Shown piece by piece: positions 33,772 to 43,201 of a DNA stretch of 64,000 nucleotides (positions within the stretch are counted from its first letter, which is position 1; the number at the start of each line of letters is the position of its first letter). The translations under genes were made by a program, and so were the position numbers. Under the pieces are notes generated by a model. The model saw nothing but the letters and a program-made list of their open reading frames with translations. It ran no database searches and was not told the DNA's origin. The DNA is from CAVUBL01 sp963739795 (lineage in GTDB: Bacteria; Acidobacteriota; Thermoanaerobaculia; Multivoradales; DATKCC01). The stretch covers positions 310,001 to 374,000 of the forward strand of contig CAVUBL010000008.1 of NCBI GenBank assembly GCA_963739795.1, given 5' to 3'.

Positions 33772-36273
33772 ATGCGCGCTCGACCTCGCCCGCTCGTCCA
33801 CCTCCTCCTCGCGGCGCCGGTCCTCCTCGGCATCGTCTGCGCCGGCCCGGTCCGGGCGGATGCCACCGATCCGGTCTATCGCACGCCGGCCCAGGTGCTG
33901 GTCGACCTGGTCGATGCCCGACCCACCCCCGGCGTCGAGCTCTCGCCCGACGGGGCCTGGCTCCTGATCGAGGACCGTCCCAGCCTGCCGTCCATCGCCG
34001 AGGTGTCCCGGCCCGAGCTCCGACTCGCGGGCTATCGGATCGATCCCCGGACCAACGGGCCGAGCCGCGCCCGGACCGAAGACGGGCTGTCGCTCCTCCG
34101 GATCTCCGACGGCTCGGAGCGGGCGGTCCGCGGCCTGCCGGCGGAGCCCAAGATCGGCTTCGTCTCCTGGTCGCCCGACGCCGCCCACGTCGCCTTCACC
34201 CAGACCGGCGAAGACCGCATCGAGCTGTGGGTGCTCGACGTGGCCTCGGCCTCGGCTCGGCGCCTGAGCGACGCGCCCCTGGAGCTGACGGCCCGCCTCG
34301 CCCCGACGTGGCTGCCCGACTCGAGCGGGCTCCTGGTCACCCTGGTGCCGGCCGCCCGCGGACCGGCGCCGCCGGCTCCCCAGGTGCCCGCGGGGCCGGT
34401 GATCCAGGAGAACGCGGGCAAGGTGGCGCCGGCCCGGACCTACCAGGACCTTCTCCAGACGCCCCACGACGAGGACCTCTTCGAGCACTACTTCACCGCC
34501 CAGATTGCCCGCGTCGCCCTGGACGGGACGGTGACCCCGCTGGGGGCGCCGGGGCTCTTCGTCGGCTTCGATCCCTCGCCCTCGGGCGACTACGTGCTGG
34601 TCGAGACCCTCCATCGGCCCTTCTCGTACCTGGTGCCCGGGTACCGGTTCCCCCGCCGGGTGGAGGTGTGGGACCGGCGGGGCGGGCTCGTCCGCCGGCT
34701 GGCCGACCTGCCGCTCCACGAGGAGGTGCCCATCGCCTTCGGCTCGGTACCCACCGGGCCGCGCGAGCACCAGTGGCGCTCCGACGCTCCGGCGACCCTG
34801 GCCTGGGTGGAGGCCCTGGACGGCGGCGACGCGGGGGCCGAGGCCGCGGAGCGGGACCGGCTCTTCACCCTCGTCGCGCCCTTCGACGGCCCGCCGAAGG
34901 CCCTGGCCACCCTCGACCTCCGCTTCGACGAGGTGACCTGGGGGAGCGGCGACCTGGCCCTGGTCTCCGAGTGGTGGTGGCCCACGCGCACCAACAAGGT
35001 CCTCCGCCTCCACCCCGATTCGCCGGGTCCGACCTCCGGCCCGGCGCCCGAGCTGCTCTTCGACTACTCCTGGGAGGACCGCTACCACGACCCGGGCCGG
35101 CCGGTGACCACCACCGACGCCCACGGCCGGCGGGTGCTCGAGACCGGCGGCGGTGGCCGGAGCTTCTTCCTGACCGGAGACGGCGCCTCGCCCGAGGGCG
35201 ACCGCCCGTTTCTCGACGCCTACCACCTGGCGAGCCACACGAGCGAGCGCCTGTTCCGCTCCCGGGCGCCCCACTACGAGCGGCCGTGGCGGGTTCTGGA
35301 CGGGGAGGGCGGGCGTTTTCTGATCACCCGCGAAGCGGTCGACGAGCCGACCAATCTCTTCGTCTACACCCCGGCGGCGGACGACGCGGGCCTCCGGCAG
35401 CTCACCCACTTCCCCGATCCCACGCCCCAGCTCCGGGGAGCGTCCAAGGAGCTGATCCGCTACCACCGCGCCGACGGCGTGGAGCTGACCGCCACGCTCT
35501 ACCTGCCCAAGGGCTACGAGGCGAAGCGCGACGGTCCGCTGCCCCTGCTCATGTGGGCGTATCCCATCGAGTTCAAGAGCGCCGACGCCGCCGGCCAGGT
35601 GACCGACTCGCCCTACCGCTTCGTGCGCGTCGGCTGGTACTCGCCGCTCCTGTTCCTGGCTCGGGGCTACGCGGTGCTCGACAACCCGAGCATGCCCATC
35701 GTCGGCGAGGGGGACGCCGAGCCCAACGACACCTACGTCGAGCAGCTCGTGGCCTCGGCCAAGGCGGCGGTGGACGAGGTGGTCCGCCGCGGGGTGGCCG
35801 AGCCCGGGCGGATCGCCATCGGCGGCCACTCCTACGGCGCCTTCATGGTGGCGAACCTGCTGGCCCACTCGGACCTCTTCGCCGCCGGCATCGCCCGCAG
35901 CGGTGCCTACAACCGCACGTTGACCCCGTTCGGGTTCCAGGCGGAGGAGCGCACCCTCTGGCAGGCGCCGCAGGTCTATTACGCCATGTCCCCCTTCCTC
36001 CACGCCGACCAGGTCCGGGCGCCGATCCTCCTCATCCACGGCCAGGCGGACAACAACTCCGGGACGTTCCCCATGCAGAGCGAGCGCTTCTACGCCGCCC
36101 TCAAGGGCCTGGGCAAGACGGTGCGCCTGGTGATGCTGCCCCACGAGAGCCACGGCTACCAGGGCCGAGAGTCGGTGCTCCACATGCTGTGGGAGATGGA
36201 CCGGTGGCTCGGGACCTACGTCAAGGATGCCCCGGCGCCGAAGCCCGCCGCGGCCGCGGTCGCCACTCCATGA
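33772..36273 (+). CDS. Secreted S9 prolyl-oligopeptidase-family peptidase
   Basis: I use the ATG at 33772 (MRARPRPLVHLLLAAPVLLG), with CGGAG 7 bases upstream, giving 833 residues and a signal peptide. An N-terminal beta-propeller (for example VSWSPDAAHVAFTQTGEDRI) is followed by a C-terminal alpha/beta hydrolase. The nucleophile is Ser687 in GGHSYGAFMVANLL, the Asp is probably in GQADNNSGTFPMQSE and the His in HESHGYQG. The propeller start (PAQVLVDLVDARPTPGVELSPDG) and the NTFPxQ-like motif resemble the glutamyl-endopeptidase branch of S9. It probably cleaves oligopeptides in the periplasm. Its stop overlaps the moaB start. Confidence 0.9.
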   Translation: MRARPRPLVHLLLAAPVLLGIVCAGPVRADATDPVYRTPAQVLVDLVDARPTPGVELSPDGAWLLIEDRPSLPSIAEVSRPELRLAGYRIDPRTNGPSRARTEDGLSLLRISDGSERAVRGLPAEPKIGFVSWSPDAAHVAFTQTGEDRIELWVLDVASASARRLSDAPLELTARLAPTWLPDSSGLLVTLVPAARGPAPPAPQVPAGPVIQENAGKVAPARTYQDLLQTPHDEDLFEHYFTAQIARVALDGTVTPLGAPGLFVGFDPSPSGDYVLVETLHRPFSYLVPGYRFPRRVEVWDRRGGLVRRLADLPLHEEVPIAFGSVPTGPREHQWRSDAPATLAWVEALDGGDAGAEAAERDRLFTLVAPFDGPPKALATLDLRFDEVTWGSGDLALVSEWWWPTRTNKVLRLHPDSPGPTSGPAPELLFDYSWEDRYHDPGRPVTTTDAHGRRVLETGGGGRSFFLTGDGASPEGDRPFLDAYHLASHTSERLFRSRAPHYERPWRVLDGEGGRFLITREAVDEPTNLFVYTPAADDAGLRQLTHFPDPTPQLRGASKELIRYHRADGVELTATLYLPKGYEAKRDGPLPLLMWAYPIEFKSADAAGQVTDSPYRFVRVGWYSPLLFLARGYAVLDNPSMPIVGEGDAEPNDTYVEQLVASAKAAVDEVVRRGVAEPGRIAIGGHSYGAFMVANLLAHSDLFAAGIARSGAYNRTLTPFGFQAEERTLWQAPQVYYAMSPFLHADQVRAPILLIHGQADNNSGTFPMQSERFYAALKGLGKTVRLVMLPHESHGYQGRESVLHMLWEMDRWLGTYVKDAPAPKPAAAAVATP

Positions 36274-36782
36274 GCCGGAGCACCGACGAGCATCGGGAGA
36301 CCGCCCGGGGCCTGACCGCGGACTGCGCCGTCTTGAGTGTCTCGGACACCCGGACCGAGGCCACCGACGAGGGCGGGCGCCGAATCGTCGAGGCCCTCGA
36401 GGCGGCGGGCCACCGCGTGGCCGAGCGCGCCCTGGTTCGCGACGAGCCGGCGGAGATCGAGGCCCGGCTCCGCCGCTGGCTCGCTGCGGGCCGAGTGGAG
36501 GTGATCGTGACCACCGGCGGCACCGGGATCTCCCTCCGGGATACGACCGTCGAGGTGGTCGAGCGGCTGCTCGACAAGCGTCTCGAGGGCTTCGGCGAGC
36601 TCTTCCGGATGCTCTCGCACCGGCAGATCGGCGCCGCTGCCATGCTCAGCCGGGCGGTGGCCGGCCTCGCCGGACGGACGGCCGTCTTTGCACTGCCCGG
36701 CTCGGTCGCCGCCGTCGCCCTGGCCATGGACGAGCTGATTGTCCCCGAGCTGCCCCACCTGCTGCGCGAGCTCCGGCGCTGA
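36270..36782 (+). CDS. moaB: Molybdenum cofactor biosynthesis protein MoaB/Mog-like
   Basis: The 170-residue protein has the MoCF_biosynth fold: CAVLSVSDTRTEATDEGGRRIVEAL, VIVTTGGTGISLRDTTVEVV (the TTGGTGxxxRD nucleotide/pterin motif) and LPGSVAAVALAMDELIVPEL. The family adenylylates molybdopterin or binds it during cofactor assembly. The ATG overlaps the stop of the S9 peptidase, so it is co-transcribed with it. No other Mo-cofactor gene is in the window, so the context says little. Confidence 0.9.
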   Translation: MSRSTDEHRETARGLTADCAVLSVSDTRTEATDEGGRRIVEALEAAGHRVAERALVRDEPAEIEARLRRWLAAGRVEVIVTTGGTGISLRDTTVEVVERLLDKRLEGFGELFRMLSHRQIGAAAMLSRAVAGLAGRTAVFALPGSVAAVALAMDELIVPELPHLLRELRR

Positions 36783-36797
36783 GTGACCTGGCAGGTC

Positions 36798-39700
36798 TCA
36801 GGGCCCGAAGTGCCAGGTGATCCGGCCGACCTCCTCACCCCGCCAGAGCTGACGGATTGCCAGGCCGTGGCCCGCGGCGAGCGGCAGCGGCGTGGCGGTC
36901 TGGATGTCGAAGCAGGCCGGCGCGCAGAGCCCACGGGGCAGGCGCACCCGGCTGAAGCGCGTGACCCGTCTCCGGGGCAGCTCGAGGGGGATCGGCAGCC
37001 CTGGCTGACGTTGCTGGAGCCTCTTGGCGAGGGCGTCGGGCACGGTCAGGGTCGATGTCGCCCCTTCAGGCAGGCGCTGGATCACCTCGAGGTCGAACTC
37101 CCGCTCCTGGTCCAGGGTGCCGGCGAGGAGGAAGGGCAGGCTCGCGCTGGTGCCACCGGGCGCGCGGTGGCCGTTGCGCCAGGCGACCCCCCGGCGCCGC
37201 AGGAAGGCGCGCCAGACCGCCCAGTCGAAATAGGCACCGCCGGGCGGCAGCGGCGACGGAGGCGGGGGAGGCGGGCCCGTACCGGCCCAAGCCTTGGCGT
37301 TCTTCTCGTCCTCGACCACTGCCAGGAAGCAGTAGTCCAGGAAGCCCGTGCCGGTGCTCTGGAAGATGGTCTGCCAGATCGCTGGCAGGTTGAGCGGTAC
37401 GGGATCCTGCCAGGCGAGGGCGTCGGACACGCTCAGCGTGTCGCCCATGGGCACCTCGTTCATCCTCGCCGCCCCGAGGTCGGTCCAGCGCTCCGGTACC
37501 ACCAGGGTCGCCGCGGGGCTGGCGAACAGTCGCACCCACGTCTCGCCGGCGGAGGTGCCGCGGTTGCGCAGCCGCACGTGCAGCGAGCGCTGCATGCCGT
37601 CGCCCACCGGCCATTCCTCTCCCGGCGACGGGTCGTTCTCGGTGCCGCTGCCCTCCCCCAGGTCGGGCAGGTTAGTCGTAGTCGCCGAGACCACGATGTC
37701 CGGGCTCGAGCTGATCTCGTCGCCCGGCGCAGGCAGCGAGCCGTCGTCCGAGACGCTGCGGCGCAGGTAGACGTCCGGGACGAGCTGGAGCGCCGAGCGG
37801 ACGATGGCCTCGAGGTTCGGCATGACGCCGATGTGGCCGCCGACGTTCGGGCCCTGCGGTGTGCCGGTCACCCGGCTGGCGAGGAGCGTCCGCATCGGGA
37901 AGGGCAGGAGCGGCACCTTGGCCTGCTCCAGATGGAGGCACTGGAGCAGGGCCGCGGCGGCGGCGATGATCGGCGAGGCGCTCGAGGTGCCGTTGAAGGT
38001 GTTGGTGTAGAAGTCCGTCGCCGACTGGCCGGCGAGGTCGCCGTAGCCGCACGAGGTCACCGCCTCGCCCCAGCCGTAGCAGTCGACCCGGGAGCCGTAG
38101 TTCGAGAACGGCGCCCGGTCGTGGGGGAGGGCCGAGAACGACGCGCCGACCAGGATCGCCCCCGAGTCCACGAAGCCCGCGGCGCCCCGCCGCAGCGTCC
38201 TCCCGGTCCGCGGGTCGACGCAGCGGTCGAGATCCAGGTTGCCGTTGCCCGCGGCCTCGATCACGATCACGCCCAGCGCCGTGGCGAGCTGGATGGCCTC
38301 GAGGTCGGCTTCGTCGATCTCGGTGGGCAGCTTGCCGCGCTGCACCTCGAGGAGGAGGACGTCGCCCTGTCCGAGAGGCGTCTCGAAGACCTGGCTCGAG
38401 CTCGTCGACGGCTGCTTCACCAGGCAGTTGACGATCGCAGCCGCCACATGGCCGTTGGTGCCCGGGAACGGGTTCTCCCGCTCGCTCTGGCCCTGCAGGC
38501 GGGGCGTGGCCCGGTAGTGCGAGGCGAGCTGGAAGTCCGCGTGGCTCGGAACCGCCCCGCGCACCTTGAAGGCGCCCACTCCCTCGGCCGCGAGCTGCCC
38601 GAGGACGGCGGTGCCGTGATTGCCCGAGCCCGCCTCGTCGAGCTCGCGGTTCTCGCCGTAGACGATCAGCGGGAGCGTTCCGTGGGGCAGGCTCTGGAGC
38701 TGCTCGTGGCTGATGTCGTTGAGGCCGCTCCGGTCCAGGCCCGCTTGCCAGCCCTGCTCCAGGTCGATCAGCTTCAGGCTGGAGGAGACGTTGCCGAGCA
38801 GGTCCTGGATCCCGCGGGCGCCGATGCCCACCGGCGCCGGATCGAAGTAGCTCTGGTCCTCGGCGAAGGTCTCGCCGGTGACGTCACCCGCGTCGAACCC
38901 GCTGTCGAGCGTCCGGAGCTCGCGGTAGGCGAGGTCGACCGCGGCCAGGGCGTTGAAGCCGGCCACCGCCTCGACGGCCAGCTCGGGGTACGGGCGCAGG
39001 TCGACGCGCCAGTAGCGGGCCAGGCCGTGGCGCGGCCGGGGGTAGCTCTTCGCGGCGTTCTGCTCGAGCTCGCGGATCGCGCCGACCGTGGCCTTTCGGT
39101 CCCATCCCGCGACGTTGACCAGCGGCCGGGAGACCAACACGCCGTCCGGCTCGTGCTCTACGTCGACCCCGGGGGCAGGGCTCGCGCCGCCGTCTTTTCC
39201 GCCACCGCGCACGGGACGGTCGGGGCTTTCCCGGCGACCTTGCGCGTCGCCGGCGTCGGCCTGTGGGCATGGCGGGAGCGCCTTTATCTCGTCCTCGTCG
39301 AGGGCGATCTCCAGGACCGCCTTGAGCGCGTCGAGGTGCGAGGCGCAGGCGAGCTGCCAGAGGCTGTCGACTTCGAGCGGGCCAACGCCCGAGGCGAGGC
39401 GGACGATCACGAAGCCACTGTGGTCGCCTTCCGAGACGCCGTACTTGGCGGGCTCGGTCGTCTCGTCGGGGCAGGGCTCGCAGCAACAGCAGGACGGGAC
39501 CGGCCCCGCCTGGGGCAGGTACTGCGCGGTGACCAGAGCGCCGGCCGGTCCATAGCCGGTGACGTAGCCGGGGTAGTCGCCGGACGGGTCCGCGGGAGGC
39601 GGCATGACGTAGTTGTCGCCGGGGTCTCCCGGCGGCGGCATGACGTAGTTGTCCCCCGGATCGCTGGGCGGCGGCATGACGTAGTTGTCGCCCGGGTCGC

Positions 39701-39875
39701 TGGGAGGCGGCATGACGTAGTTGTCTCCGGGGTCCCCCGGAGGGGGCATCACGTAGTTGTCGCCCGGGTCGGAGCCGGAGCCTCCCGGCCGTCCGGAGCG
39801 CGGGGCGGCGCCGGCGCCAGAGAGTGGGCCGCCGGTGCCCTCGAAGATGTTGATCTGCAGGCTTCGGGTCGTCAT
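36798..39875 (-). CDS. Subtilisin-like S8 serine protease with N-terminal DPGDNYVMPPP repeats
   Basis: The protein has 1025 residues. After MTTRSLQINIFEG and a Gly/Pro stretch come five 12-residue repeats DPGDNYVMPPPG/S (residues 36-95), then PSCCCCEPCPDE near 130. A mixed region follows, then the S8 domain with Asp371 (LKLIDLEQGW), His420 (GSGNHGTAV) and Ser631 (NGTSSASP). The oxyanion Asn is probably in IEAAGNGN. C-terminal beta-rich parts follow (SLHVRLRNRGTSAGETWVRLFA). No standard signal peptide is visible, unlike most S8 enzymes. It is the last of four same-strand genes: sigma, anti-sigma, CHAT, protease. GAGGTG precedes the ATG. A role as downstream effector or processed partner of the CHAT protein is inference. 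Confidence 0.88.
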   Translation of the reverse strand: MTTRSLQINIFEGTGGPLSGAGAAPRSGRPGGSGSDPGDNYVMPPPGDPGDNYVMPPPSDPGDNYVMPPPSDPGDNYVMPPPGDPGDNYVMPPPADPSGDYPGYVTGYGPAGALVTAQYLPQAGPVPSCCCCEPCPDETTEPAKYGVSEGDHSGFVIVRLASGVGPLEVDSLWQLACASHLDALKAVLEIALDEDEIKALPPCPQADAGDAQGRRESPDRPVRGGGKDGGASPAPGVDVEHEPDGVLVSRPLVNVAGWDRKATVGAIRELEQNAAKSYPRPRHGLARYWRVDLRPYPELAVEAVAGFNALAAVDLAYRELRTLDSGFDAGDVTGETFAEDQSYFDPAPVGIGARGIQDLLGNVSSSLKLIDLEQGWQAGLDRSGLNDISHEQLQSLPHGTLPLIVYGENRELDEAGSGNHGTAVLGQLAAEGVGAFKVRGAVPSHADFQLASHYRATPRLQGQSERENPFPGTNGHVAAAIVNCLVKQPSTSSSQVFETPLGQGDVLLLEVQRGKLPTEIDEADLEAIQLATALGVIVIEAAGNGNLDLDRCVDPRTGRTLRRGAAGFVDSGAILVGASFSALPHDRAPFSNYGSRVDCYGWGEAVTSCGYGDLAGQSATDFYTNTFNGTSSASPIIAAAAALLQCLHLEQAKVPLLPFPMRTLLASRVTGTPQGPNVGGHIGVMPNLEAIVRSALQLVPDVYLRRSVSDDGSLPAPGDEISSSPDIVVSATTTNLPDLGEGSGTENDPSPGEEWPVGDGMQRSLHVRLRNRGTSAGETWVRLFASPAATLVVPERWTDLGAARMNEVPMGDTLSVSDALAWQDPVPLNLPAIWQTIFQSTGTGFLDYCFLAVVEDEKNAKAWAGTGPPPPPPSPLPPGGAYFDWAVWRAFLRRRGVAWRNGHRAPGGTSASLPFLLAGTLDQEREFDLEVIQRLPEGATSTLTVPDALAKRLQQRQPGLPIPLELPRRRVTRFSRVRLPRGLCAPACFDIQTATPLPLAAGHGLAIRQLWRGEEVGRITWHFGP
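39591..39770 (-). repeat. Five 36-bp in-frame direct repeats coding DPGDNYVMPPP[G/S]
   Basis: Five tandem copies with a 36-base period encode residues 36-95 of the subtilisin-like protein. The core text GGCATGACGTAGTTGTC (plus strand) is conserved in four copies and the fifth has one change. Third-position differences in the flanking codons show the protein repeat is kept by selection rather than by a very recent DNA expansion. It is not a CRISPR array. Confidence 0.9.
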
Positions 39876-40008
39876 CGCATCACCTCGTTGGGTCGATCGG
39901 TGTCATCTGCTCGGGGAGGGCGGCCGATACCGGGCCATTCGATCCAGTGAAGTCCCATCACCGCCGGAGGGGGTGCCTCTCCGGCGTTGCGCCGCGGGGC
40001 GAGCCCCT

Positions 40009-43000
40009 TCAGAGCGGGGCGGGGAGCAGCGGTCGCCAGTCGCCCTGGAGAACGAACGCGGCCCACTGGCGGGGCGGCTTGCCGGCGAGCCACAGGGAGC
40101 GTTGGGCTTCCTGGAGAGCGCGCCCCGGCGCCAGGCCGCGGTGCAGGAGGCCGCGGTAGAACCGCTCCATGAGGTCGCGGGTGCTGCGGTCCTCGACCTG
40201 CCAGAGGCTCACCATCACGCGTGCGGCGCCGGCGTAGAGAAAGGCTCGCGGCAGGCCGCTCACCAGCCCCTCGCCCCGGACCGGCCGTCCGAGGGCGGTG
40301 TCGCAGGCCGAGAGCACCACCAGCTCGGCCGGCAGGTCGAGGTCGTAGATCTCGTGGGCGTAGAGGGCGCCATCGACCGGCCGGCCCCGGCGGTCCCGAT
40401 TGGAGAGAGCCAGGAACGAGAGCAGCGGTTGCTCGGCGTCGAGGGCGCCGTGGGTGGCGAAGTGGAGCACGCGGAAGCCGGCGAGAGCGCCACCGCTGAC
40501 GGTGGCCTTCGAGGCGTCGAACCCGGTCGCCGAGAAGACCCTGTCCGGCGGCAGGCCGGCGAGGACCGCGGCCGCCTCCTCCCCGGAGTACGGCAGGCGC
40601 CGGAAGCGGCCGGACGATCCTCCCCCGCGGGTGGCGGCGGTCCGTGCCGCGGTCGCGCCCGGGCCGCTCCGCGCGAGCCGTCCGTCGCCGGGGCCGTAGA
40701 CCGGATCGGCCACCACGGCCAGCCAGCCCGGCGCCGGCTCGCGTTTCGCCAGGAGCCGCCGCTGGGCCGCCAGGGTGGCCACCGAGGGCAGGTCGACGAT
40801 CTCGTGGCCCGCGACCAGCGGCGGCGCCTCGGAGCAAGGTCCGGCCGACGCCGGATCGGGGAGGGCGGCGAAGGGAACCGTCTCGAGGGCGCCGTCGGCC
40901 ACCACCACCAGGCGCCGGGCGCCGAGAAGGCGGGCGGCGGGCGCCAGCACTTGCCGGGCGAGCTCGCAGAGCGCCGGCGGGTTGCTCCCGGGCCAGTCGA
41001 GGCTGCGCAGCCAGCGGCCGGCCTCGCGTGCCGCCGGCTCGATCTCGCGCCGCGGCGGCAGGGGGAAGGAAGCGAAGCCTTCGCGGGAGACCGTCCAGAG
41101 CCAGCTCGCCTCCTCGCCCAAGCGGTACTCGAGGAGCAGGGTGTCGTCGTCGAGGAGGCCCCGCCGGACGGCGGCGAGGGAGAGCGACCGCGGTGCTGTC
41201 AGCGCCGCATAGGCGGGGCTCGCGCGGCGGATCTCGCCGCGGGCCGTCTCGAGCTGGGCGACCCGGGCGTCGATCTCGCGACGGCGGGCCTGGAGCGCCT
41301 CGCCGCGGAGGCTCCGCGCGGTCGAGTCGAGGTAGTTGAGCTGCCGCTGGAGGCTCCGTTCCCGTTCGGCCAGAGCGGGGTCGGCGTGGCTCCCGAGGCC
41401 GGCCCCCGACTCGAGAAGCAGGTCGCGAAGCGCCTGTGCCCGGGCCTGCTCGGCGGTGGCCCAGGCCTCCTCGTCGAGCCCCAGGTCTGTCTGAAGAGCG
41501 ATCTGGAGGTCGAAGGCGTCCTGAGCGGTGGAGAAGAAGGCGGTCCGGAGGTCGTCGCGGAGCACCGTGGGCCGGACCGCTTCGAGGATCGAGAGCGCCC
41601 GGGCGTTCGAGGCGAGGGCTTGGCGGTCGCGGCCGAGGGCGTGCTCGGCCCGGGCGACCGCGGTCAGGGCGTCGGCCAGTCCGGAGCGGTCGCCCTGCTC
41701 GGCCGCGAGATCGCGCTCCCGTTCATACGCCGCGAGAGCCCGGTCCGGCTCGCCTCGGCCCTCGGCGAGGGTGCCTGCGATCCGTTCCAGGGTCACCTGT
41801 TCGAGCGGGCAGGTGTTCTTTTCGACGAGGTCGAAGGCCTCGGACATCCGGGCGTCTGCCGGCTCGCGCTCTGCCGCCCGGTCCTCGAGCAAGGCCAGGC
41901 TGGCGAGCGCGGTCGCCCGACCGCAGCCGTCGAACCCGGTGGGCATCTCCAGCGCCGCCGCGAAGTCCCGGCGAGCGTCCTCGGGCCGTCCCTGTTGCTT
42001 GGCGACGAGGCCGAGTAGCCTCAGGGACCTCGCCTTCCAGGCGGCGTGGGTGAAGACCTCCGCGGGACGATAGAGGGCGAGCGCGGCCACCAGCAGCTCG
42101 CGGGCCCGGTCCGGGTCCTGGAAGTATCGGGAATAGAGCAGGGCCAGGTTGTGCAGTGCCAGGGGCCGGGTCTGGGGGTCGTCCTTCGGCAGGACTTCGA
42201 GCGTCGCCTGGAACTGGCTGAGGGCGAGCTGGATCTCCCCCTGGTGCATGTACGCGGTACCCAACCCGTAGAGCGCCGCGCCCTCGAAGCGTCGGTCCCC
42301 GCTCTCCCGGGCGCTCCGGAGGATCACCCGGTACTCGCCGATCGCCTCATCTGCCCGCGCCGTGTAGAGCAGGCAGGAGACGGCGTTGGAGCGCACGACG
42401 AGCTCCCAGTAGCGCTCGCCGGCGCGGGCGAGGGCCGCCGCGGCCTCCCGGTAGCGGGCCGCGGCCGGTCCGTACTCCCCGTGATCGAACCGATCCTGGG
42501 CCATCCGGGCGAGGACCTCGCCCTCGAGGGCCGGCTCGCCCAGCCGCCGCCAAGTGGCGAGCGCTTCGGCCCAGAGGGCGAGCGCCGGGTCCCGCGCGTC
42601 GCGTGCGGAAGCTTCGGTCTCGCGAAAGCGTCGGTAGGTGACGGCGGCGAGGCGGTCTCGATCCGAAGCCGGGCGGAGGGTGACGATTCTTGCTTCGTAG
42701 CGCCCGGGTCCGTGATTCGGGAAGGCGTGGACGACGAGGGAGTAGTCGCCGGAGCTCTCGGCCACCGCCATGAGGAGCTCGGGACCGCGGGCGTTGATCA
42801 GCCGGTCGGCCGAAAGGAGGCGCCGGCCCGCGGGGTCGAAGAGGGTGAGCTCGACGTCGACGTCGAGCTGGTCGACCCGGAGGCGGAGGTACGAGCCCGC
42901 CGCGAGGGGCAGCCGATAGCGGTGGGTTTCGCCGGGCCCGAGGTCGGCGACGACCGGCCTCCCGCCGGTCCGGAGCCTGCCGGCCGGCCAGTCTCGGTCC

Positions 43001-43194
43001 TCGGGCCCCGGCGGCGTCGCCTGCCGAGCGGCGACCGGCGTCGGGGCGGGATTCCGTGGCCCGCCGGCCCCGGCGGCTTGCCGCTCGGGACCGGCGCGGC
43101 AAGCCCCCGCTGGCAGGACGAGGAGGAGCGCCGCGGCCCTCACGGCGGTGCCGAGCCGCCGGGTGCCGATTCGTCCCGCTTCGGACTGAGTCAT
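40009..43194 (-). CDS. TPR-CHAT (caspase-like) lipoprotein
   Basis: The 1061-residue protein starts at the ATG 43194. A signal ending LLLVLPAGAC suggests lipid anchoring. A PPC-like beta domain follows (GETHRYRLPLAAGSYLRLRVDQ), then several TPRs (about 150-560; for example ALYGLGTAYMHQGEIQLALSQF), a coiled region, and a C-terminal CHAT domain. The catalytic pair is visible: His915 in LHFATHGALD and Cys964 in VVLSACDTALG. ARVMVSLWQVEDRSTRDLMERFY and the final WAAFVLQGDW are typical CHAT ends. CHAT proteases are caspase/separase relatives. The gene follows the anti-sigma gene by 7 bases and precedes the subtilisin. Confidence 0.92.
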   Translation of the reverse strand: MTQSEAGRIGTRRLGTAVRAAALLLVLPAGACRAGPERQAAGAGGPRNPAPTPVAARQATPPGPEDRDWPAGRLRTGGRPVVADLGPGETHRYRLPLAAGSYLRLRVDQLDVDVELTLFDPAGRRLLSADRLINARGPELLMAVAESSGDYSLVVHAFPNHGPGRYEARIVTLRPASDRDRLAAVTYRRFRETEASARDARDPALALWAEALATWRRLGEPALEGEVLARMAQDRFDHGEYGPAAARYREAAAALARAGERYWELVVRSNAVSCLLYTARADEAIGEYRVILRSARESGDRRFEGAALYGLGTAYMHQGEIQLALSQFQATLEVLPKDDPQTRPLALHNLALLYSRYFQDPDRARELLVAALALYRPAEVFTHAAWKARSLRLLGLVAKQQGRPEDARRDFAAALEMPTGFDGCGRATALASLALLEDRAAEREPADARMSEAFDLVEKNTCPLEQVTLERIAGTLAEGRGEPDRALAAYERERDLAAEQGDRSGLADALTAVARAEHALGRDRQALASNARALSILEAVRPTVLRDDLRTAFFSTAQDAFDLQIALQTDLGLDEEAWATAEQARAQALRDLLLESGAGLGSHADPALAERERSLQRQLNYLDSTARSLRGEALQARRREIDARVAQLETARGEIRRASPAYAALTAPRSLSLAAVRRGLLDDDTLLLEYRLGEEASWLWTVSREGFASFPLPPRREIEPAAREAGRWLRSLDWPGSNPPALCELARQVLAPAARLLGARRLVVVADGALETVPFAALPDPASAGPCSEAPPLVAGHEIVDLPSVATLAAQRRLLAKREPAPGWLAVVADPVYGPGDGRLARSGPGATAARTAATRGGGSSGRFRRLPYSGEEAAAVLAGLPPDRVFSATGFDASKATVSGGALAGFRVLHFATHGALDAEQPLLSFLALSNRDRRGRPVDGALYAHEIYDLDLPAELVVLSACDTALGRPVRGEGLVSGLPRAFLYAGAARVMVSLWQVEDRSTRDLMERFYRGLLHRGLAPGRALQEAQRSLWLAGKPPRQWAAFVLQGDWRPLLPAPL

Positions 43195-43201
43195 TCCTCT
43201 T

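Noticed and set aside
39591..39770. CRISPR-like array
   Set aside because: Repeats are contiguous 36-bp in-frame coding units without spacers; no cas genes are present.
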